Positions 1-9,978 of a DNA stretch of 64,000 bases are shown here, piece after piece. A program made the position numbers and the translations under genes. Numbering within the stretch: position 1 is the first letter of the stretch; each line of letters opens with the position of its first letter. The stretch lies in assembly GCF_005780185.1 (NCBI RefSeq), contig NZ_VBUI01000007.1, positions 62,001 through 126,000 of the forward strand, in the 5' to 3' direction. Source of the DNA: Halomonas urmiana. GTDB taxonomy: Bacteria; Pseudomonadota; Gammaproteobacteria; Pseudomonadales; Halomonadaceae. A model generated the notes under the pieces. The model saw only the letters and a list, made by a program, of their open reading frames with translations, made no database searches and was not told where the DNA came from.

Positions 1-1584
<1,584 letters not shown>

Positions 1585-1666
1585 GCCGCCTTGGCGCGGC
1601 GCAGAGGGGGCGTGAGCGTGAGGTGAGGACAAGCGCGTGGCTCCTGGCAGTGAAGGGGGGGGGCCG

Positions 1667-3088
1667 TCAGACCAGCGGCGAGACCCGCCGAGGCTCTTCC
1701 TCGAGCAGCGCGGCCAGTCGGGTCAGTCCCTCGTCGAGCCGGGCGCGCTCGGCGGGCGGCGTCACGCAGAGGCGCACCGCCTGCGGGGCGGGCTGGCTGC
1801 CCACGCAGAAGGGATCGGCGCCGAGCAGGGTGACGCCGCGTTCGGCGGCGCGGGCCACCACGTCCACCGCCCGCCAGGGCTCGGGCAGGCGCAGCCAGGC
1901 ATGGAAGCCGCAGGGGTGGGCGACGATCTCATGACCCTGGAGGCGCTCGGCGAGCAGTCGCTGGCGCGCGGCCACCTCCTGCCACTGCCATTCGATCAGG
2001 GGCGTGGCCTCGGCGCTGGTCAGCCAGTCGATGGCGGCGCGAGCCATCAGCTCCGGCATCGCCCAGCACTGGGCCCGCAGGGCGGCGGTGAGGCGCGGCA
2101 TCAGGTTGGCGGGGGCCCGCAGGGCGCCCAGGCGCAGCCCCCCGGCGAGCAGCTTGGAGACGCTGAAGATATAGAGCGCGCGCTCCGGGGCCAGACGGTA
2201 GAAGGGCGTGCCTCGGGTCGCGGCGGTGACGAACTGCACGCCATCCTCGAGCAGCAGCAGGTCGTGGCGCCTGGCCACCGCGACGATGGCGTGGCGTCGT
2301 GCCTCGCCCATCCGCGCGCCGGTGGGATTGTTATGCTCGGGCATCAGGTAGAGCAGGCGGATGCGCTGCTGCTGGCAGAGGCGCTCCAGCGCCTCGGGCC
2401 GTATGCCTTCGGCATCCATCGGCACCGCCACGTGCTTGAGGCCCAGCTGGCGGCCGGTGGCGATCATGCCGGGGTAGGTGAGGGCCGCCGAGGCGACCGC
2501 CTCGCCGGGCTGCACCAGCGCCTGCAGGGCCAGGAAGTCGGCGTGCTGTCCCCCGGCGGTGAGGATCAGCTCCTCGGCGTTCATCGGCAGGCCCTGGCGG
2601 GTCAGCCAGCCGGCCAGCGCCTCGCGGCTGGCCAGGCTGCCCTGCTCGGATGAGTAGGCCAGGGCGGCCTCGACGGTGTGCGGGGACTGGCTCAGGCGCG
2701 ACAGCACGATGGCGAGTTGCTCTGCCCGCCAGGGGTGGGGGATCGGGACGCTGAGCGACAGGTCGATGCTGCCCTCGGCGGCGTGGGAGAGGTGGTGGAA
2801 GCGCGGCGTGTCCATCGACGGCGAGCGCACCCGGGTGCCGCTGCCGACCCGGGCCTCGACCAGGCCGCGGCGCTCGGCCTCGCGATAGGCGCGGGTGATG
2901 GTGCCGACGGTCACCTTGAGTGCATCGGCAAGCAGGCGCTGGGGCGGCAGGCGCTCGCCGGGGGCGAGCGTGCCGGCGACGATATCGGCGGCCAGCTGAT
3001 CGACCAGCGCTTGGTAGCGCGGGGTGTCGGCTCCCTCGAGGTCGGGCAGCCAGTGGCAGCGGGCGCGAGCCTGGGCCTGGATGTCCAT
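1667..3088 (-). CDS. MocR/GabR-type PLP-dependent GntR transcriptional regulator
   Basis: 473 residues. An N-terminal GntR winged helix (about 20-90, with the GERLPPQRLLAD and VTVGTITRAYREAE stretches) is joined to a class-I aminotransferase-like domain. PLP-site features are intact: HNNPTG at 252-257, Asp282 in the EDGV motif, and Lys312 in SVSKLLAGG, the expected Schiff-base lysine. Such proteins sense an amine or PLP-bound ligand and regulate transport or catabolic genes. It is divergent from a LysE-family exporter starting at 3349, the usual target arrangement, so regulation of that exporter is a fair inference. The length is normal for the family. Confidence 0.9.
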   Translation of the reverse strand: MDIQAQARARCHWLPDLEGADTPRYQALVDQLAADIVAGTLAPGERLPPQRLLADALKVTVGTITRAYREAERRGLVEARVGSGTRVRSPSMDTPRFHHLSHAAEGSIDLSLSVPIPHPWRAEQLAIVLSRLSQSPHTVEAALAYSSEQGSLASREALAGWLTRQGLPMNAEELILTAGGQHADFLALQALVQPGEAVASAALTYPGMIATGRQLGLKHVAVPMDAEGIRPEALERLCQQQRIRLLYLMPEHNNPTGARMGEARRHAIVAVARRHDLLLLEDGVQFVTAATRGTPFYRLAPERALYIFSVSKLLAGGLRLGALRAPANLMPRLTAALRAQCWAMPELMARAAIDWLTSAEATPLIEWQWQEVAARQRLLAERLQGHEIVAHPCGFHAWLRLPEPWRAVDVVARAAERGVTLLGADPFCVGSQPAPQAVRLCVTPPAERARLDEGLTRLAALLEEEPRRVSPLV

Positions 3089-3348
3089 GTGGCGTCTCTC
3101 CCTCGGGTAATGGCAAGGTCTTGGGTCATGCGGGTGATCCTGTCAGACAGCATCAGGGCGGCCGGATCGCTCGGGAATCGGACAATGTCGGGGTGACAAA
3201 GCCGACCTTGATCGGCAAAAGCGGCGGCGCATACTGAGATTGTGCGCGCGATGCTCGGCCTTGTCAGGCGGTTTGCGCCAAATTGTACCCCTACAATAGT
3301 CGGCGTTCGCCTCGATGCCGATTCGATGCCCGATTCACAGGAGCCCCC

Positions 3349-3969
3349 ATGACCCTTGTGCTGCCCGAACTGCTCGCCCTGGTGGGTCCGATGATGCTGT
3401 TCGCGATCAGCATGTCCGCCACCCCCGGCCCCAACAACATGATGCTGACCGCTTCGGGCGCCAACTTCGGCTTCCTGCGCACCCTGCCGCACATGCTCGG
3501 CATCTCGATCGGCGTGATGGGGCTGATGGGGGCCGTGGCGCTGGGGCTCGGCACCCTGTTCGAGCAGTGGCCGCCGCTGCAGCAGGGGCTCAAGCTCATT
3601 GGCAGCGTCTATCTGCTGTGGCTCGCCTACCGGATCGCCACCGCGCCACCGCCGGACGGGGATCTCGCTGACGCTGGGGCCCGGCCGTTGACCTTCTGGC
3701 AGGCCGCCGTCTTCCAGTTCGCCAACCCCAAGGCCTGGGTGATGGCGATCTCGGGGATCGCCTCCTTCACGCTCTCTGGCGATGCCTTCCTGGCCTCGGC
3801 GGTGGTGGTGATCGCGGTGATGGGCATGACCAACCTGCCGTCGATCGCGCTCTGGGCGGGCTTCGGCGTGGCCGTTGGCCGGCTGATGACGACACGGCGC
3901 CACTGGCGAATCTTCAACGCGGTGATGGGCCTTCTGACCGCCGCCTGCGTGGTGATGATCCTGGGCTGA
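3349..3969 (+). CDS. LysE/RhtB-family amino-acid exporter
   Basis: 206 residues with about six hydrophobic segments. The N-terminal signature SATPGPNNMMLTASG is characteristic of LysE/RhtB translocators, inner-membrane exporters of amino acids and derivatives. The ATG at 3349 is chosen because AGGAG lies just upstream (about 3340); an in-frame upstream ATG at 3283 would add 22 residues without a ribosome site. The gene is divergent from the MocR-type regulator, which probably controls it. A strong hairpin follows the stop. The exported substrate cannot be read from the sequence. Confidence 0.88.
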   Translation: MTLVLPELLALVGPMMLFAISMSATPGPNNMMLTASGANFGFLRTLPHMLGISIGVMGLMGAVALGLGTLFEQWPPLQQGLKLIGSVYLLWLAYRIATAPPPDGDLADAGARPLTFWQAAVFQFANPKAWVMAISGIASFTLSGDAFLASAVVVIAVMGMTNLPSIALWAGFGVAVGRLMTTRRHWRIFNAVMGLLTAACVVMILG

Positions 3970-3987
3970 GCCGGGCCCGAAACGACG

Positions 3988-4010
3988 GCGCCCCGCACGA
4001 GGCGGGGCGC
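3988..4010. terminator. Bidirectional hairpin between convergent genes
   Basis: A perfect 9-bp inverted repeat, GCGCCCCGC (3988-3996) and GCGGGGCGC (4002-4010), with a 5-nt loop. It sits between the stops of the LysE-type exporter and the M23 peptidase, which converge here. There is no clear T-run, so termination strength is uncertain. Confidence 0.65.
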
Positions 4011-4038
4011 AGTAGGGGCAGCGGGTGGCGAGGCGCGA

Positions 4039-5772
4039 TCAGCCCTCGTCGTCGTCCGCGACCGGCGGCTCGGTTCTGGCCACCACGGTACCGGTCTGGC
4101 CGCTCTCCAGGGCCGCCAGCATCGGCTCGGCCTGACGCTGGAAGGCCACCAGACGATCACCCTGCAGGCTCTGATTCTCCGGCAGCGAGACCTTCATGGC
4201 GTTCACCTGGCTGTTGTTGACCAGGACCTCATAGTGCAGGTGCGGTCCGGTGCTGCGCCCGGTGTTGCCGGAGAGCGCGATGCGCTCGCCCATGGTGACG
4301 CGCTGCCCGTTGCTGACTACCGGCTTGGAGAGGTGCAGGTAGCGAGTCTTGTAGCCGTTGTCGTGGCGGATCACCACGTAGCGGCCCGCCGCCGGATGGT
4401 TGCCCACCTTCTCGACGCGGCCGTTGGCCGGGGCCCGCACGGCGGTGCCGATCGGCATCGCGAAGTCGGTGCCCTTGTGGGGGCTGATGCGACCGGTGAC
4501 CGGGTGGAGGCGGTTGGGATTGAAGTGCGAGCTCAGCCGGTAGCGCCCCTCGAAAGGATAGCGGTTGAAGGCCGGGTCGAGGCTTTCGCCTTCGGGAGTA
4601 TAGAAGCGATTGTCGTCAGGGTTGCGCACGATGGTGAGGTTCATGCGCGCGCCCTCGTACTCCACCGCCAGGACACGCGGATCGAGGCTCTTGCCGTCGA
4701 TGATGTCGGATTCCACCAGCACCTGGAAGCGATCGCCGCGACGGGTATCGCGGCGGAAGTCGAGTTTCTTCTCCAGTACCCGCGCGAGTTCCGAGACCTC
4801 GGCGCTGGTCAGGCCGGTGGCCTTGGCCGAGCGCGCGAAGCTGCCGCTGATGGTACCGGCGAAGAGTCGTTGGGTCGCTTCTCCGGCGCGCTCGATGGTG
4901 GCGACCTCGAAGGCGTCGTCCTGACGCTCGACCAGGTAGCCGTCGCGGGCGTTCTTCATCATTCGCAGGGCGAGCAGGTCGCCCTGCTCGTTCAGCTGGT
5001 ATTCGAAATGGTCGCCGACCCGCCAGTGGGTCAACAGGCGCGGTTCTGGCAGGGTGTCGAGCAGGGCCATGACCTCGCTGTAGCCCATCTCGAGGTGCTG
5101 CTGGGCCATGATGGCGAAGGTGTCGCCGCTCTGGACGGTATAGGTCTGCCACTGCGGGACGAAGGTCTCGTTGGCGACGATCTCCTGCTCCAGGGCGATC
5201 GGGCCCTCGTCGAACAGCGCGAGCTCGTCCTCGGTGACGTCTTCGTAGGAGGTGGCGTCGGCCACCATGCCGTCCTCGAGCTCGAGCATGCCGGCGGCGA
5301 TGGTGCCGATGACCACGGCCATGTGCTGGGCGCCCTCGTCGAGCCGCAGCGCGTCGCCTTCGATCGGCGCCTGGCCGGTTCGGGGGGAGGCGTTGCCTTG
5401 GGCGGGCATGGCCAGCGTCGCGGGGACTCCGGACTCGGTCCGGCTGGCCCGTGCGGCATCGATGAAGTCGATATCGACGACTTCCGAGGCGGTCAGGACG
5501 GAAATCGGCACGTGGCCGCGGGTGGCGTCCAGCGCCTGGTTGGCCTTCGCCAGGACGTCGCTCACCGCGTCGCGTTTGGTATTGAGCGAGGGCAGGCCGG
5601 GGCTGGCGTCGGCATCGAGAGGAACGAGAACGGTATCGGGCGTCTGTCGATCACGCTGAACATCTTCGAAGGTAGTGAGCACCTTCTGGGCTCCCAGCAC
5701 GGTCACCATGGTGGCAACGGGTAACAGCAGCAGCTTATGGGTGCGGGGTAGCGAATGAAGGATTCGCATCAT
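4039..5772 (-). CDS. M23-family murein endopeptidase with OapA/LysM-like domain
   Basis: 577 residues. There is one N-terminal hydrophobic anchor (about 13-30), a low-complexity linker, an OapA/LysM-like murein-binding domain (about 205-290, TYTVQSGDTFAIMAQQH), then a LytM/M23 catalytic domain. Zinc ligands are visible: His432 and Asp436 (HKGTD), His511 and His513 (GPHLHYE). The layout matches MepM/YebA-type D,D-endopeptidases that cleave peptidoglycan cross-links in the periplasm. The start ATG at 5772 lacks a strong Shine-Dalgarno. A LexA-like palindrome lies about 82 bp upstream, which is unusual for this family. Confidence 0.9.
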   Translation of the reverse strand: MMRILHSLPRTHKLLLLPVATMVTVLGAQKVLTTFEDVQRDRQTPDTVLVPLDADASPGLPSLNTKRDAVSDVLAKANQALDATRGHVPISVLTASEVVDIDFIDAARASRTESGVPATLAMPAQGNASPRTGQAPIEGDALRLDEGAQHMAVVIGTIAAGMLELEDGMVADATSYEDVTEDELALFDEGPIALEQEIVANETFVPQWQTYTVQSGDTFAIMAQQHLEMGYSEVMALLDTLPEPRLLTHWRVGDHFEYQLNEQGDLLALRMMKNARDGYLVERQDDAFEVATIERAGEATQRLFAGTISGSFARSAKATGLTSAEVSELARVLEKKLDFRRDTRRGDRFQVLVESDIIDGKSLDPRVLAVEYEGARMNLTIVRNPDDNRFYTPEGESLDPAFNRYPFEGRYRLSSHFNPNRLHPVTGRISPHKGTDFAMPIGTAVRAPANGRVEKVGNHPAAGRYVVIRHDNGYKTRYLHLSKPVVSNGQRVTMGERIALSGNTGRSTGPHLHYEVLVNNSQVNAMKVSLPENQSLQGDRLVAFQRQAEPMLAALESGQTGTVVARTEPPVADDDEG

Positions 5773-5853
5773 GGGAAAAAGGCCGTGACAGTTGAAGAAG
5801 GAGACGAAAAAATGGCCTTAGAACCATACTCGATGATGCATGAGATGCCTAGT

Positions 5854-5869
5854 CTGTATGAATATACAG
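5854..5869. promoter_or_regulatory. Candidate LexA (SOS) box upstream of the M23 peptidase
   Basis: CTGTATGAATATACAG is a palindrome that fits the gammaproteobacterial LexA pattern CTG-N10-CAG (CTGT-N8-ACAG), with the preferred TAT/ATA flanks inside. It is extended by one more pair (T5853/A5870). The only gene it can control by position is the leftward M23 peptidase at 5772. The site is read directly from the sequence; LexA binding is inferred. Confidence 0.55.
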
Positions 5870-5960
5870 AATCGCCCGCTCGATGCGCCAGGGCGGCGGT
5901 TATCGAGCGAGCGTCGGAGGGCGAACGCCGTTTTCTAAGCGTATTGAATAGCGTGACGCG

Positions 5961-5974
5961 GGGTTTTTCAACCC
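5961..5974 (-). terminator. Small hairpin after the pirin gene
   Basis: GGGTT-loop-AACCC, a 5-bp stem with a 4-nt loop, lies just past the stop of the leftward pirin gene. It has no U-tract on that strand, so it may be a weak or Rho-assisted terminator. Confidence 0.3.
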
Positions 5975-5985
5975 ACGGGGCGCGA

Positions 5986-6834
5986 TCAGTCGGTGAGAGT
6001 GCCGTCGCGGTAGTCCCTGAGCGCCTGTTCCAGCTCGGCCTGTCGGTTCATCACGAAGGGGCCATAGTGGGCAATCGGCTCGCCGTGCGGTTCGCCGGCC
6101 AGCAGCAGGGCCTGCCCGCCTTCGGCGCTGGTCAGCCTGAGCGCTTCCCCGCTGTCCAGCCGCGCGAGCTGCCCTTTTTCGATTCGGGTGCCGGCGACGT
6201 CCAGGCCGCCGGCGAAGACATAGACCAGCAGCGTGGTGGCGTGGTTTTCCAGCGCGAGTTCGCCGCCGGGCTCCAGCCGTGCGTGGGCGACGGCGCCCTG
6301 GCCGGCCAGCCGCGTCAGGGGGCCAGCGACGCTGTCACCGGCCAGCGTCTGCCAGTGTCCGCCCAAGGTCGTCAAGAAGGCATCGCTGCCCGCAAGCTCT
6401 GGCATCTCGTCGGCGCGCACGTCTCGGTAGGTAGCCTCGCTGAGCTTGTCCTCGGCCGCCAGGTTGAGCCACAGCTGGAAGGCGTGGAGCCCCTGGTGAT
6501 CGGTCAGCGGCATCTCGGAATGGATAATGCCGCGGCCGGTGTGCATCCACTGGGCATCGCCGGCGTTGATGGTGCTCGAGTGGCCGAGGTGGTCCTCGTG
6601 GGTCAGGCCCCCATGGATCACGTAGGTCAGCGTCTGGATGCCTCGGTGGGGGTGGGGCGGGAAGCCACCGATATAGTCATCCGGCTGGTCGGAGGCCAGC
6701 TCATCGAGCATCAGGAAGGGATCCAGGCCACCGCCGAAGTCATGCAGGCGCTGGATCTTGACGCCATCGCCATCCTGGCTCGGCTGGGCGTTCACCAGGC
6801 GTGCTATCTGTCGTGTCGTTGAGGTGGGGGCCAT
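5986..6834 (-). CDS. Pirin-family cupin protein
   Basis: 282 residues of a bicupin pirin. The N-terminal cupin has the family metal motif GGFPPHPHRGIQTLTYV and the later HTGRGIIHSEMP stretch, giving the His/His/His/Glu iron site; the C-terminal half has the pirin_C region. The ATG at 6834 is preceded by GGAG at 8-nt spacing; upstream in-frame codons run into the divergent LysR promoter. Bacterial pirins include quercetinase-like dioxygenases and redox-linked regulators; the substrate is unknown. Its divergence from a LysR gene suggests joint control. Confidence 0.9.
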   Translation of the reverse strand: MAPTSTTRQIARLVNAQPSQDGDGVKIQRLHDFGGGLDPFLMLDELASDQPDDYIGGFPPHPHRGIQTLTYVIHGGLTHEDHLGHSSTINAGDAQWMHTGRGIIHSEMPLTDHQGLHAFQLWLNLAAEDKLSEATYRDVRADEMPELAGSDAFLTTLGGHWQTLAGDSVAGPLTRLAGQGAVAHARLEPGGELALENHATTLLVYVFAGGLDVAGTRIEKGQLARLDSGEALRLTSAEGGQALLLAGEPHGEPIAHYGPFVMNRQAELEQALRDYRDGTLTD

Positions 6835-6934
6835 GAATGTATCTCCGTTTATGCAGGATCGTGACTGGTATTTTAGGTCGGTTTTTTCGAAAATTAAGCG
6901 CAATATTTCGCTACTGATGTTCGAGGAAATCGAA

Positions 6935-7837
6935 ATGTCACGTGTCACCCTCGCCCAATGGCAGATGCTGGCCGCCGTGGTCGACCATGGCGGCTTCGCG
7001 CGCGCCGCCGAGGCCATCCACAAGAGCCCCTCGACCCTCAACCATGCGGTGCACAAGCTGGAGCAGCAGCTCGGCGTGAAGGTGCTGGAGCCCGTGGGGC
7101 GTCAGGTGCGGCTGACCGAGGCCGGCGAGATGCTGCTGCGCCGCGCCCGCCAGCTGATCGAGAACGCCCATTCCCTGGAGGATGTGGCGACTCGGCTGGC
7201 CGAGGGCCTGGAGGCGGAGATCGTGCTGGCCATCGACCAGATCTTTCCCCCGGATGCCCTGGCCCGAGCGCTGGAGGCCTTCTCTGCGTCCTATCCCCAC
7301 GTGCGGGTGCAGCTCCACGAGACGGTGCTCAACGGCGGCCTGGAGATGCTTCAGGACGGCCATGCCGACCTGCTGATCTCGGGCCTGGCCGCCAAGGGGT
7401 TCCTGGGCGAGCCGTTGGTGACCGTCGCCTTCGTCGCCGTGGCCCATCCCGACCACGCCCTGCATCGCCTGGGGCGGGTGCTGGACCTGCGCGACCTGGA
7501 GCAGCACCGGCAGCTCGTGGTGCGCGATTCCGCCCTGCGCCAGTCGCTGGATGCCGGCTGGCTGAAGGCCGAACAGCGCTGGACGGTGAGCCATCTGGAT
7601 ACCTCCATCGACATGCTCGAGCGCAACCTCGGCTTCGCCTGGGTGCCCGAGACGCGCATCGCCGATGCCCTGGAAACGGAGCGTCTGTCGCCGTTGCCGC
7701 TGGCGGCGGGAGGGCGGCGCGAGGTGCCGATCCAGCTCATTCATCGCGACCGGGATCGCGCCGGGCCGGCCACCCGCGCCATGGCCCGCCACCTGCAGGA
7801 GGCCGTCCAGGCCTGCGCACTCAGCGCGATCGGATGA
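6935..7837 (+). CDS. LysR-family transcriptional regulator
   Basis: 300 residues. The N-terminal winged helix (about 4-60, with the recognition region AAEAIHKSPSTLNHAVHKLEQQLGVKVLE) is followed by a periplasmic-binding-protein-like effector domain. The ATG at 6935 is selected because GAGGA precedes it; an ATG 18 nt earlier is also in frame. It is divergent from pirin and about 90 bp upstream of yqjG, both linked to redox or quinone chemistry, which suggests it may control them in response to an electrophile or quinone. That role is inference. Confidence 0.88.
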   Translation: MSRVTLAQWQMLAAVVDHGGFARAAEAIHKSPSTLNHAVHKLEQQLGVKVLEPVGRQVRLTEAGEMLLRRARQLIENAHSLEDVATRLAEGLEAEIVLAIDQIFPPDALARALEAFSASYPHVRVQLHETVLNGGLEMLQDGHADLLISGLAAKGFLGEPLVTVAFVAVAHPDHALHRLGRVLDLRDLEQHRQLVVRDSALRQSLDAGWLKAEQRWTVSHLDTSIDMLERNLGFAWVPETRIADALETERLSPLPLAAGGRREVPIQLIHRDRDRAGPATRAMARHLQEAVQACALSAIG

Positions 7838-7838
7838 A

Positions 7839-7884
7839 AAAATCGAATGGTTTGCCGGAAAAAGTGCGCTTGAGCTTCGATTTT
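7839..7884. repeat. 9-bp inverted repeat between the LysR gene and yqjG
   Basis: AAAATCGAA (7839-7847) and TTCGATTTT (7876-7884) are perfect complements separated by 28 nt, in the short AT-rich gap before yqjG. This could be an operator for the adjacent LysR protein or a transcript hairpin; the sequence alone does not decide. Confidence 0.35.
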
Positions 7885-7930
7885 ATCGTCTTAAACTGAA
7901 GGCAAATCATTATGAACCGAGGAGGCCGAG

Positions 7931-8935
7931 ATGGGGCTCTTGATCGACGGACAGTGGCACGACCAGTGGTACGACACCAAGAAGCACGGCGGGGAGTTCG
8001 TGCGGGAATCGGCGAAGCTGCGTGACTGGATCACCCCCGACGGCTCCCCGGGGCCGGATGGCCAGCCGGGGCTGCTGGCCGAGGCGGGTCGCTACCACCT
8101 CTATGTCTCCCTGGCCTGCCCCTGGGCGCATCGCGTGCTGATCATGCGGCGTCTCAAGGGCCTCGATGGGCTGATCGGCGTCTCCCACACCAGTCCGCTG
8201 ATGCTCGATCAAGGCTGGAGCTATCATCGTGACGAGGGCTCCAGCGGTGATGCCGTCAACGGCGTCGATTATCATCGTGAGCTCTATATCCTCACCGACC
8301 CGTACTACACCGGCCGGGTGACCGTGCCGGCCCTGTGGGACAAGCAGCAGGACCGCATCGTCAACAACGAGTCGGCCGACCTGATGCGCATCCTCGACGG
8401 GGCCTTCGATGACCTGACCGGCAACCGGCTGGACCTCTACCCGGCGGATCTGCGCGAGACCATCGATGCCGTCAACGCCGAGGTGTACGACCACGTCAAC
8501 AACGGCGTCTACAAGTCGGGCTTCGCCACCGAACAGGCCATCTACGAGAAGCACGTCGAGGCGCTGTTCGCGTCATTGGATCGCCTGGAATCGCGGCTCG
8601 CCGAGTGGCGCTACCTGGCCGGCGAATGGCTCACCGAGGCCGACATCCGCCTGTTCACCACCCTGGTGCGCTTCGATGCCGTCTATCACGGCCACTTCAA
8701 GTGCAACCTGCAGCGCATCGAGGACTACCCGAACCTCTCGAACTACCTGCGCGAGCTCTACCAGTGGCCGGGCATCAAGGAGACGGTCGACCTCGACCAG
8801 ATCAAGCGCCACTACTATTACAGCCACGAGCACATCAACCCGACCCGCATCGTCCCGGCCGGCCCGCGCCTGAGCCTGGAGCGACCCCACGATCGCGAGC
8901 GCCTACCGGGCCAGGGGATCCGCGAGAAGGCTTAA
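7931..8935 (+). CDS. yqjG: Glutathionyl-hydroquinone reductase (Xi-class GST)
   Basis: 334 residues, the normal length for YqjG/ECM4. The family active site SLACPWAHRVL places the catalytic cysteine at residue 63, as in E. coli YqjG, followed by an all-helical GST C-terminal domain. These enzymes remove glutathione from glutathionyl-hydroquinones using a second glutathione, in the cytoplasm. A strong AGGAGG lies before the ATG. The neighbouring LysR regulator and pirin fit an electrophile or quinone-handling locus. Confidence 0.93.
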   Translation: MGLLIDGQWHDQWYDTKKHGGEFVRESAKLRDWITPDGSPGPDGQPGLLAEAGRYHLYVSLACPWAHRVLIMRRLKGLDGLIGVSHTSPLMLDQGWSYHRDEGSSGDAVNGVDYHRELYILTDPYYTGRVTVPALWDKQQDRIVNNESADLMRILDGAFDDLTGNRLDLYPADLRETIDAVNAEVYDHVNNGVYKSGFATEQAIYEKHVEALFASLDRLESRLAEWRYLAGEWLTEADIRLFTTLVRFDAVYHGHFKCNLQRIEDYPNLSNYLRELYQWPGIKETVDLDQIKRHYYYSHEHINPTRIVPAGPRLSLERPHDRERLPGQGIREKA

Positions 8936-9004
8936 GCGACAACCGGGCGGGTTCGCTCAGGGTGGTGATCTAGCGTGCCGGGGAGCGGCGCTGGGCCAGA
9001 GCGA

Positions 9005-9092
9005 AGCGGAGGTCTTTTTCCAGGGATGGAAAAAGTAGCGCCCAGGGAAGGGTTCACAGCGCCTCCGCGCAGCCTGTCGCCAGAAAGCCGCT
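9005..9092 (-). repeat. Interspersed repeat, copy 1
   Basis: Read on the minus strand, this segment contains GGCTTTC..GGCGACAGGC..GGCGCTGTGAA..TCCCTG..CGCTAC, which recurs with similar spacing at about 57448-57530. It fills the gap between the convergent yqjG and yaiI genes. It resembles the short non-coding repeats scattered through Halomonas and Pseudomonas genomes. The two copies are similar, not identical. Confidence 0.55.
9014..9035. terminator. Bidirectional hairpin between yqjG and yaiI
   Basis: CTTTTTCCA (9014-9022) pairs perfectly with TGGAAAAAG (9027-9035) around a GGGA loop. The A/T-rich outer stem gives U-runs on both strands, which suits a shared terminator for the two convergent genes. 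Confidence 0.6.
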
Positions 9093-9094
9093 CT

Positions 9095-9544
9095 CTAACG
9101 CTGCCGCGCCAGCCACCGGTCCAGGGCGTTGGCGAACTCGCGCCGGTCGGCGTCGGAGTAGCCGCTGGGGCCGCCGGTGTGCTCGCCGCTGGCGCGCAGG
9201 GTCTCCATGAAGTCCCGCATCTGTACCCGCGCGCGGATGTTGTTGGCATCCAGCGCCTCGCCGCGGGTGGTCATCACCCGCGCCTCGCGCTCGATGGCCT
9301 CCAGGGCCAGCGGCAGGTCCGAGGTGATCAGCAGGTCGCCCCGCTGAATGCGCTCGACGATCTCGTTGTCGGCGGCGTCGAAGCCCTGACTCACCGCGAG
9401 GCCCTTGACCCATTTCGAGGGCGGCAGCGGCACGGCGTGGTTGGCCACGAACCAGGTCGGCGTGGCGGTGCGCTCGGCGGCGCGGACGATGATCTCGCGC
9501 GCCGCCCGGGGGCAGGCGTCGGCATCGACCCAGAGGCTCGGCAT
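9095..9544 (-). CDS. yaiI: YaiI/YqxD family protein (UPF0178, DUF188)
   Basis: 149 residues matching the UPF0178 family, with the conserved N-terminal VDADACPRAAREII and later ITSDLPLA and DADRREFANALD segments. The fold is PIN/NYN-like and the acidic residues near the N-terminus suggest nucleic-acid or nucleotide metal chemistry, but no function is established. The gene is divergent from deaD across a long leader and convergent with yqjG. Confidence 0.92.
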   Translation of the reverse strand: MPSLWVDADACPRAAREIIVRAAERTATPTWFVANHAVPLPPSKWVKGLAVSQGFDAADNEIVERIQRGDLLITSDLPLALEAIEREARVMTTRGEALDANNIRARVQMRDFMETLRASGEHTGGPSGYSDADRREFANALDRWLARQR

Positions 9545-9978
9545 GAAGGGCTCCTGAAGAGGTGGAACGAATAAGGCTGGTCAGCTCACTCAGACGATGG
9601 TAGCATGCGCGCTCCTCGCATGTGTTGACCCCACCATCATGACGACGCGACCTCCCCCTGACGGGCGAGGCAAGCGCCGAAGCGGGAAGCCCAGCCACGA
9701 GAGCTGCGCCTCACGCGTTCGAATTGTGTAGATGGAGCGCCACCGAGATCCGCCACCCGGGCGAGATCGGCGCCAACGGTCGCCACAGCGGCTCATGCGG
9801 CCATCGACTGCGATGGCATGGGCCGAATGCCAGGTGCGACCGGCGTCCCCGACTCCGATTTACGCTCTGCTCCGCCGCCTTCGGGCCGACGGTCGGCAGG
9901 GTGCCTTGATGGCTTTACCGCGTCAGGGGCGCCACCGATGTTACTTGCCGGCGATGCCGGCCTATTAAGGTGTGATTC
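9545..9978. other. Long gap upstream of deaD
   Basis: No gene is supported in this 434-bp stretch; short open frames here have no family resemblance or ribosome site. It must hold the promoters of yaiI and deaD. Just before the deaD start is a small hairpin (GCCGGC at 9947-9952 and again at 9956-9961), followed by AAGGTG as ribosome site. A long structured leader would suit a cold-inducible helicase gene, but that is inference. Confidence 0.45.

Noticed and set aside
4234..5724. A 496-codon plus-strand frame over the M23 peptidase
   Set aside because: The opposite strand encodes an intact M23 enzyme with all zinc ligands; this frame has no recognisable domain.
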